DNA from: Rhodospirillales bacterium
GTDB taxonomy: Bacteria > Pseudomonadota > Alphaproteobacteria > Rhodospirillales > JABHCV01
Direction: 5' to 3'
DNA length: 7,106 nt
Assembly: GCA_016776705.1 (NCBI GenBank)
Contig: JADHSW010000156.1
Span: forward strand, 1-7,106
The translations under genes and the position numbers were made by a program. The notes beneath the pieces were generated by a model, which worked only from the letters and a program-made list of their open reading frames with translations, was not told the DNA's origin and made no database searches. Positions within the stretch are counted from its first letter, which is position 1. The number at the start of each line of letters is the position of its first letter. Shown piece by piece: positions 1-4,073 of this stretch.

Positions 1-1
1 G

Positions 2-109
2 GACAATTTCTACTGGTTCCTGAAGGAATGCGAATGGCGCTTCAACGGAGGCAACCATGCAGACCTCCTAAAGCAGCTAAAATCTTGGTATAAACAGGCT
101 AAGCACTAA
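2..109 (+). CDS. IS1595-family transposase, C-terminal 35 residues (5' part outside window)
   Basis: The frame starting at base 2 is open from the window edge to a TAA at 107-109. It begins DNFYWFLKECEWRFN and ends in a Lys-rich tail, SWYKQAKH. The aromatic 'F.E.EWRFN' block followed by a short helical tail is typical of the extreme C-terminus of IS1595 (ISXO2-like, DDE-type) transposases, which cut and join the ends of their element. The catalytic residues lie upstream of the window, so I cannot tell whether the gene is intact. The frame has no stop and runs to a natural-looking end just before the putative element tip, which argues against decay at this end. Confidence 0.75.
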   Translation, partial: DNFYWFLKECEWRFNGGNHADLLKQLKSWYKQAKH

Positions 110-129
110 TCCTTAGCTACTTCAGCCCC
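110..129. repeat. Probable right terminal inverted repeat of the insertion sequence
   Basis: The 20 bp between the transposase stop and an A/T-only stretch read GGGGCTGAAGT... on the minus strand. Its position and G-rich tip suit an IS1595-type end. The partner repeat is not in the window, so this rests on position and base pattern only. Confidence 0.4.
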
Positions 130-222
130 AAAATTTTTATTTTTTCCCTGCGTGTAAGTTCGTATTCAGGTTCGCCGGATATGCTTTTCATGTATGTGCG
201 CTTCCTCCGCGAAATTTTACAG

Positions 223-240
223 GGAGGACTTCGGAGGACT
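223..240 (+). promoter_or_regulatory. Doubled Shine-Dalgarno unit upstream of the small membrane protein gene
   Basis: The octamer GGAGGACT occurs twice, at 223-230 and 233-240, with a 10-bp period. The second copy puts GGAGGA (233-238) four bases before the ATG at 243. It is a strong ribosome-binding site that supports this start. The first copy is too far away for that ATG and has no start codon of its own. Confidence 0.65.
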
Positions 241-242
241 TT

Positions 243-566
243 ATGGAAGAATATGCCTTTTTTATTGAAATGGGTTTCGTTATCGCCCTTGTTCTTCTGA
301 TCGGCCTTATATTGCGAGTATTGGGATTCCGTTTTCGATTTGGCGCGGGTGGTAAAAACGCAAAGCAAAATAAGCGCTCTAAAGGCAAGGGTGAAAAAGA
401 GCAATATTTCCAGCAGGCCGCCTATGTGGATGACGGGAACGGCAATACCGAATGGGAGGACGGCGATATGTACTCCATGAAAGAAGGCAAGGGCACCAAG
501 CGGCGCCCAATTGACATGGACAAAGTCAAGGAAGATGACAAATACGATAGCTGGGATAATTATTAA
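243..566 (+). CDS. Small single-pass membrane protein, function unknown
   Basis: I do not recognise a family for this 107-residue protein. Residues 7-28 (FIEMGFVIALVLLIGLILRV) form one clear membrane helix, preceded by two Glu and followed by Arg/Lys-rich sequence (residues 30-52). By the positive-inside rule this suggests an outside N-terminus and a cytoplasmic tail. The tail is very polar: a Gly/Lys/Asn-rich linker, an acidic block (VDDGNGNTEWEDGD, about 62-75), a basic KGTKRRP patch near 83-89, then an acidic end (KEDDKYDSWDNY). There is no Cys and no catalytic motif. The ATG is fixed by a GGAGGA four bases upstream. It lies just outside the insertion-sequence end, so the insertion may have separated it from its original promoter. 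It could be a membrane anchor or assembly factor, but nothing here decides that. Confidence 0.7.
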   Translation: MEEYAFFIEMGFVIALVLLIGLILRVLGFRFRFGAGGKNAKQNKRSKGKGEKEQYFQQAAYVDDGNGNTEWEDGDMYSMKEGKGTKRRPIDMDKVKEDDKYDSWDNY

Positions 567-599
567 CCGACGACATCTGGCCTTTTTGTTGGCTGATCC

Positions 600-755
600 T
601 TAAATTTTCGCATCTTGCATTGAAGACTTTCCACGACATTCAGCTCGTCTGGCCATAAAAATTGTCAGCAGGATCGCACCGATGGCGAGTGTGCTACTTG
701 TCAAATAGATGATCTCAATTGAAAACATACTTTTATCCGACTCATTTAAAGCCAT
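600..755 (-). CDS. Possible 51-residue membrane microprotein (minus strand)
   Basis: On the minus strand an ATG at 755-753 opens 51 codons ending at TAA (602-600). The translation has an acidic N-terminus (MALNESDKSM), one hydrophobic segment at about residues 16-34 (IYLTSSTLAIGAILLTIFM), then a basic flank (ARRAECRGK). This pattern fits a single-pass protein with outside N-terminus. No Shine-Dalgarno precedes the ATG. The same frame stays open and protein-like for 18 more codons upstream, to a stop at 812-810, but holds no ATG, GTG or TTG. It may therefore be a genuine small gene, or the end of a gene that lost its start. It is convergent with the 243-566 gene, 33 bp apart. Support is by composition only. 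Confidence 0.33.
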   Translation of the reverse strand: MALNESDKSMFSIEIIYLTSSTLAIGAILLTIFMARRAECRGKSSMQDAKI

Positions 756-853
756 CTGAATTTTGCTAAAGCCGATTTCGTATTCGTTTCCTATCCGGTA
801 TCTCCCGAATTAATCTTTCCGCCCCCCAGTCACGACAGTTTTATTGCCTGCAT

Positions 854-882
854 TTGCTTGTAGAACCTGTGCATCCTATAAT
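854..882 (+). promoter_or_regulatory. Sigma-70-like promoter, TTGCTT-N17-TATAAT
   Basis: TTGCTT (854-859) is followed by a 17-bp spacer and an exact TATAAT (877-882). Transcription would start near 889 and read toward the gene at 995 through a leader of about 105 nt. It is the best promoter match I see in the window. The -35 box matches TTGACA in four of six positions. Confidence 0.6.
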
Positions 883-890
883 GAGTAGGT

Positions 891-902
891 GCCCGAAAGG
901 GC
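891..902 (+). other. Small GAAA-tetraloop hairpin at the start of the leader
   Basis: GCCCGAAAGGGC is a perfect 4-bp G/C stem closed by a GAAA (GNRA-type) loop. It lies a few bases after the predicted transcription start, so it would sit at the 5' end of the transcript, where such hairpins can protect RNA from decay. It has no T-tract and so is not a terminator. The stem is short and could be chance. Confidence 0.35.
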
Positions 903-938
903 CGGGGCAAAACAAGCATCTTAAAAAAGTTGAAAGAT

Positions 939-965
939 ATTAATGCGATAACATAAGGCATTAAT
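939..965. repeat. Inverted repeat ATTAATGC-N11-GCATTAAT before the 995 gene
   Basis: Two perfect 8-bp arms (939-946 and 958-965) are separated by 11 bp and end 29 bp before the ATG at 995. As DNA it could be an operator for a dimeric regulator. As RNA it could fold into an AT-rich hairpin upstream of the ribosome-binding site. No poly-T run that would make it a terminator follows it. Confidence 0.4.
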
Positions 966-994
966 TATTTCTCTTCTGAGCGGAATAACTGAAT

Positions 995-1810
995 ATGTCC
1001 ATCCCGGATAAAAGTGATTGGCCAAGTACGCCTGATGGCACAACGGATTGGGAAGTTCTGTTTGAAGATCTGGAAACAGGGCTCATCCCCCTTGTCACCG
1101 CCACCAAAACGCCAGAGGAACTAAAACAGCTCGCCAATTCGATCATTCGAGCCGTTTTCAAACGAAAACGCGACATGTCTATCATCACCAAGGTCTCGAC
1201 ATTCCTTGACACGCTGGTCCCTGAAGATGCCGATCCCAGGCGCTTTCCCACCATGCAGGCCGGCGTCAAACAGATGATGCGCAAGGTCAAGGACGATCGA
1301 ATAAAGAAAGCCGCCGAATTTGTCGAAAAAAAGAAGAAACAGAAACAAAGCAACAAAAAGGTCAACAGACGCGCCAATCCCGTTATTGATTTTTTCAGGC
1401 AAAGCAACCTCGCCAAGGCTGTCCTTGTCCTGTCAGTAGCTGCGATGATCCCGCTGGGAATTTTTCTGGGATCGCCTGAAAGAACCACTGGCGGGGGGGA
1501 CGTTCTGGAGCATATTCGATGGATCGATGATTATGTCTTCCATCATCTGCCGCAAAAAACCTGGGAACTGCAATCCGTTAAAAAGTCAAAGGATACAGAA
1601 ATCGCGATCAGTATCCTGATTACTGATCCGGATCACATTGACGCGATTAACAGCATGAAACGCATGGCGCGCGTCGCTTTGCTAAATCAGGTGTGCCCTG
1701 ACGAAAAATCCGGCATCAGGGATATTCTGGATCAGGGGTGGAACCTGTGGGTTGTCCTGAAAAGTCCCGATGATTTACTCACCGGTGGCACATGCCATTA
1801 TGAGGATTAA
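995..1810 (+). CDS. Single-pass membrane protein with a two-cysteine C-terminal domain, function unknown
   Basis: I recognise no family for this 271-residue protein. Residues 1-135 are polar and probably cytoplasmic: a helical region (about 40-105) followed by a strongly basic stretch with four consecutive Lys at 112-115 and KKVNRR at 121-126. One membrane helix follows at about 139-159 (LAKAVLVLSVAAMIPLGIFLG). Residues 160-271 would be periplasmic. The only two cysteines, C234 and C267, are both in that part and could form a disulfide. The basic N-terminal flank fits an inside N-terminus. The start is backed only by a weak GAGCGGA (978-984). A promoter and two inverted repeats lie upstream. 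The solute-binding protein gene follows 48 bp later on the same strand, so co-transcription is possible. In-frame A7G (1326-1333) forms a canonical -1 slippery heptamer. Confidence 0.75.
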   Translation: MSIPDKSDWPSTPDGTTDWEVLFEDLETGLIPLVTATKTPEELKQLANSIIRAVFKRKRDMSIITKVSTFLDTLVPEDADPRRFPTMQAGVKQMMRKVKDDRIKKAAEFVEKKKKQKQSNKKVNRRANPVIDFFRQSNLAKAVLVLSVAAMIPLGIFLGSPERTTGGGDVLEHIRWIDDYVFHHLPQKTWELQSVKKSKDTEIAISILITDPDHIDAINSMKRMARVALLNQVCPDEKSGIRDILDQGWNLWVVLKSPDDLLTGGTCHYED

Positions 1811-1858
1811 ATAAATATATTCGTCCTTTTCCCCTTTTCCAGGACTACCTATATAATT

Positions 1859-2698
1859 ATGGCTGCAATTGGCCTTAAACGTTTGGGGAAGGTCTGTTTA
1901 TTGAAATATCTTTTTACCTCCATTTTTTTGTTTCTGTGCTGGGGAAACCCGCCTGCCCTCGCCGATGATGACAAAAATGTATTTCGACTGGCAACAGGTG
2001 AGTATCAACCCTACACCTCTGAATTCCTGCCTCATTATGGAATCGACAATCGCATTATCTCAGAAGCCTTCGGCGAGGAAGGCATCCGGGTTGAATTCAA
2101 TTTTTTCCCCTGGACCAGAGCCTTGAACACCGCAAAAGCAGGCGATGTTGATGGAACGCTGCCTTGGGCAAAACGCAAGGGCCGCGAGGATTTTTTTCAT
2201 TACAGCGACCCGGTTATCGAGGTTGACAGGGAATATTTTTACTATCTGAAAAAGTCCCCATTTGAATGGAATCCTTCCGTTCGAAATTACGAACAGCTCA
2301 GGGGAAAAACTTTTGCTGCAATTGCGTCAGCCAATTATGGCCCCAAATTCCAGGATGCCGAAGCCAATGGTACGATTTCTGTCAATCGCGTGCAGGAGGA
2401 ACAGCAAACCCTGCGAATGCTGCTGGCCGGGCGAATTGATATTGCAATCATCAAAAGACGTGTCGCCGAATTCGCGTTGAACAGTTTTTTCTCTGATCAA
2501 CAGGTTGAACGTATTGAACGCCGACCTGAAAGCGATGATCCACCAGGCTACGATTATTTACTGATTTCCAAAAATGCCCCCAACGCCAGATATCACCTGG
2601 AAAGTTTCAATCGCGGCCTTAAAAGCCTGCGCACGAGTGGACGCTATGATCAGCTCATGCTCAAATTTGAAAACGGGACTTTTGCAGAACTGAAATAG
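1859..2698 (+). CDS. Periplasmic solute-binding protein, SBP_bac_3-like (orphan)
   Basis: This is an exported protein of the family-3 extracellular solute-binding fold, the type that captures amino acids or other small polar solutes for ABC transporters. An N-terminal signal peptide ends at about residue 35 (PPALA, then DDDKN). The mature part shows family features: GEYQPYTS near 47-54, the FPWTRALNTAKAGDVDGTL segment near 83-101, YSDP followed by a YFYYLKK strand, an EQLRGKTFAAI hinge segment, and a C-terminal SGRYDQLMLKFENG helix. About 244 mature residues is normal for the fold. No permease or ATPase gene adjoins it, so ligand and partner are unknown. The start is uncertain: ATG 1859 has only a distant AGGA, while TTG at 1901 (residue 15) follows GGGGAAGG and gives a more typical short signal peptide. 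A lipobox is absent despite a Cys at 27. Confidence 0.85.
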   Translation: MAAIGLKRLGKVCLLKYLFTSIFLFLCWGNPPALADDDKNVFRLATGEYQPYTSEFLPHYGIDNRIISEAFGEEGIRVEFNFFPWTRALNTAKAGDVDGTLPWAKRKGREDFFHYSDPVIEVDREYFYYLKKSPFEWNPSVRNYEQLRGKTFAAIASANYGPKFQDAEANGTISVNRVQEEQQTLRMLLAGRIDIAIIKRRVAEFALNSFFSDQQVERIERRPESDDPPGYDYLLISKNAPNARYHLESFNRGLKSLRTSGRYDQLMLKFENGTFAELK

Positions 2699-2708
2699 TC
2701 GGCTCCAT

Positions 2709-2739
2709 GCGTATTCAATTCCTGCTATAAAAAATACGC
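2709..2739. repeat. Inverted repeat GCGTATT-N17-AATACGC in the DUF1330 upstream region
   Basis: Perfect 7-bp arms at 2709-2715 and 2733-2739 flank an extended -10-like TGCTATAAA. A protein bound to both arms would cover that promoter, so an operator is possible. As RNA it makes a loose hairpin after the solute-binding protein gene, without the T-run of a terminator. Confidence 0.35.
2723..2731 (+). promoter_or_regulatory. Possible extended -10 promoter for the DUF1330 gene
   Basis: TGCTATAAA matches the extended -10 pattern TGnTATAAT in all but the last base. No -35 box is recognisable at the right distance, as is usual for extended -10 promoters. A start near 2738 would leave about 20 bases before the GGAGGA ribosome-binding site. 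Confidence 0.35.
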
Positions 2740-2772
2740 GCGCCAAAGCTACATATATGGAGGAAAAATCCC

Positions 2773-3069
2773 ATGTCCGCCTATTATCTGATTGCCGATG
2801 TCCGTATCGACGACATGGATGAATACAAGAAATACATGGAAAAGGCCAAGCCCATCGGCGAAAGTTACGGTGGTGAATACCTTGTACGTGGTGGGGATTT
2901 CCAGATATTTGAGGGGGATTATTTCCTTCCCCGCCGCATGGTAGTGATCCGCTTTCCCAGCAAGGAAGCCTGCGAAGCCTTTTATAACGATCCCGCCTAC
3001 AAGGAAGCACGGGCGATTCGCGAACCCGTCAGCGACATGGCCCTGATCGGCGTAGAAGGATTTGAATGA
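2773..3069 (+). CDS. DUF1330 family protein
   Basis: This 98-residue protein matches DUF1330, a small ferredoxin-like alpha/beta fold that forms dimeric alpha-beta barrels. The biochemical role of most members is unknown. Family features visible are the first strand YYLIADVRIDD (4-14), a helix containing YKKYMEKAKP (18-27), the GGEYLVRGG turn and strand (33-41), LPRRMVVIRFPS (52-63), and the EACEAFYNDPAYKEA helix (65-79) before the last strand DMALIGVEG. Length is usual for the family. The start is fixed by GGAGGA at 2759-2764, eight bases before the ATG. The gene converges with the LysR gene, with six bases between the stop codons and no visible terminator. The sequence gives no sign that it belongs to the methyltransferase unit. 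Confidence 0.88.
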   Translation: MSAYYLIADVRIDDMDEYKKYMEKAKPIGESYGGEYLVRGGDFQIFEGDYFLPRRMVVIRFPSKEACEAFYNDPAYKEARAIREPVSDMALIGVEGFE

Positions 3070-3075
3070 AGTGCC

Positions 3076-3963
3076 TCAGGCGGCGAGTTCGACAAGCCAT
3101 TTCGCCACCACCTCACTGGCCCGCCGCCCTTTTGTGCGCGCCCGTCGCCGAAGGTAATAATCAGCCTGTAAATGATAGGGCCTTGGAAACACTTCAACCA
3201 GTTCACCCGATTGCAAATAGTCGTCAATGAAGGGCCTCCTGCCAAGCATCACACCATCGCCGCGCACAGCAGCCTCAATGGCAATCAGGGAACCGTCAAC
3301 GGACAAGCCGCGCGGCACAGCGACATCCACCAACCCGTACCGGCGAAACCATCGATGCCAGTCGTCGTCATATCCCAGCACATGGATCAACTCGAACGTC
3401 AATATATCTGACGGATTGGCCGGATTATCCTTATCAGAAAAAAGCTTTGGCGAGCAGACGGGCGTTATGGTTGAGCGAAGCAACTTGAAGGCGTTGGGGT
3501 CATTGGCTGATTCACTTAAAATAACAATCTCCATGTCGTCCCCTGAAAATTCCTTTCCACTGAAATCCTGTTCAAGGGTCCTGATACGCAGATCGATTTC
3601 CGGGTTTTTTTTCTGAAACGCGCCCAGCTGCGGGGCCAGCCACAGGGTTGCCACGCTAGCGGTACATCGCAAGGAGACAACCTGATGCGGCCGGTCGGGA
3701 AACAACTGGTCGGTAACCGTATCCAGACGGTCCAGTGCTTCATGCACCACTTCCATATATGCATGACCGGTGCCGGTTAAGGATAGCCGCCGGTGATGCC
3801 TGATGAACAGGGCCGCATCCAGGTAGGTCTCCAGCTGTCGCATTTGTTGCGAGACGGCCGCCTGCGAGATGTTCAGCTCATTGGCCGCCAGCGAGAAGCT
3901 CAAGTGGCGTGCGGCAGTCTCGAAGGTTCTAAGGACATTTAAGCGAGGACGTCTCATGATCAT
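3076..3963 (-). CDS. LysR family transcriptional regulator, GcvA-like
   Basis: This 295-residue protein has standard LysR layout. An N-terminal winged helix-turn-helix covers about residues 8-66, with the recognition region around SFSLAANELNISQAAVSQQM (22-41) and the wing ending in RRLSLT. A linker helix follows, then an effector-binding domain from about 94 to the end. The LNVLRTFETAARHLSFSLAANEL opening resembles the GcvA subgroup; E. coli GcvA controls the glycine cleavage operon. It is divergently placed from the methyltransferase/dehydrogenase pair, with a T-N11-A box between them. The usual LysR arrangement therefore predicts that it controls that pair, perhaps with an amine or glycine-derived ligand, and represses itself. 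Two in-frame ATGs (3963 and 3957) could serve as start and neither has a clear Shine-Dalgarno. Confidence 0.9.
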   Translation of the reverse strand: MIMRRPRLNVLRTFETAARHLSFSLAANELNISQAAVSQQMRQLETYLDAALFIRHHRRLSLTGTGHAYMEVVHEALDRLDTVTDQLFPDRPHQVVSLRCTASVATLWLAPQLGAFQKKNPEIDLRIRTLEQDFSGKEFSGDDMEIVILSESANDPNAFKLLRSTITPVCSPKLFSDKDNPANPSDILTFELIHVLGYDDDWHRWFRRYGLVDVAVPRGLSVDGSLIAIEAAVRGDGVMLGRRPFIDDYLQSGELVEVFPRPYHLQADYYLRRRARTKGRRASEVVAKWLVELAA

Positions 3964-3972
3964 TGCCGACGA

Positions 3973-3987
3973 ATAAGTTTTACTTAT
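3973..3987. promoter_or_regulatory. LysR-type operator candidate, ATAAGT-TTT-ACTTAT
   Basis: A perfect 6-bp inverted repeat separated by three T lies in the divergent region, nine bases upstream of the LysR start. It contains T at 3974 and A at 3986 with 11 bases between, matching the T-N11-A pattern with dyad symmetry that LysR proteins bind. Its place suits both autorepression and control of the methyltransferase operon. No promoter hexamers in this 110-bp region are convincing enough to list. Confidence 0.55.
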
Positions 3988-4059
3988 GTATTGTGTCGTA
4001 AATTATTGTTTGAGGTCAAGCATTGCCGGTGCCTAGAGTTCACCCGTCATGTTGGTCAC

Positions 4060-4065
4060 AGGGGA
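4060..4065 (+). promoter_or_regulatory. Ribosome-binding site deciding the methyltransferase start
   Basis: AGGGGA lies eight bases before ATG 4074. The frame is open further upstream to a TTG at 4023, but that has no Shine-Dalgarno and would add 17 residues unlike the family (PVPRVHPSCWSQGNGA). ATG 4074 gives MQYFSFLKSDEI, a normal N-terminus. The downstream gene uses the same AGGGGA signal (5577-5582). Confidence 0.7.
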
Positions 4066-4073
4066 ACGGTGCC

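Larger units (their letters stand above)
1..129 (+). mobile_element. Right end of an IS1595-type insertion sequence (partial)
   Basis: This segment holds the 3' end of a transposase gene and about 20 bp of non-coding DNA after its stop. The left part of the element lies outside the window. The boundary at 129 is inferred: read on the minus strand, the sequence starts GGGGCTGAAGTAGCTAAGGA, which looks like an insertion-sequence tip running up to the transposase stop. Directly outside it is AAAATTTT (130-137), which would suit the 8-bp AT-rich target duplications known for the IS1595 family. Without the left end neither the inverted repeat nor the duplication can be confirmed. Confidence 0.6.

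Noticed and set aside
567..600. Rho-independent terminator after the small membrane protein gene (GGCCTTTTTGTTGGC)
   Set aside because: The flanking bases do not form a stable stem, and the T-run lies inside rather than after a hairpin.
881..943. ATG at 881 opening a 20-codon plus-strand frame (MSRCPKGPGQNKH...)
   Set aside because: It overlaps the -10 box, lies before the predicted transcription start, has no Shine-Dalgarno and has no protein-like pattern.
883..965. Resemblance of the CGAAAGGG/GGGGCAAAAC stretch to parts of a cyclic-di-GMP riboswitch
   Set aside because: The order of conserved blocks and the second stem of that class are absent; only short G/A-rich words match.
961..1488. 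Long minus-strand frame opposite the 995-1810 gene
   Set aside because: Its translation is low-complexity (Leu/Phe/Ser runs opposite Lys/Glu codons), has no ribosome-binding site, and is fully explained as the reverse of the plus-strand gene.
1920..1965. Lipoprotein signal at Cys27 of the solute-binding protein
   Set aside because: The residues before it (FLFLC) do not fit a lipobox, and an ordinary ALA cleavage site follows a few residues later.
2558..3010. Minus-strand frame spanning the end of the solute-binding gene and the DUF1330 gene
   Set aside because: It runs across two well-supported genes and their spacer, is Cys/Arg/Pro-rich and shows no domain.
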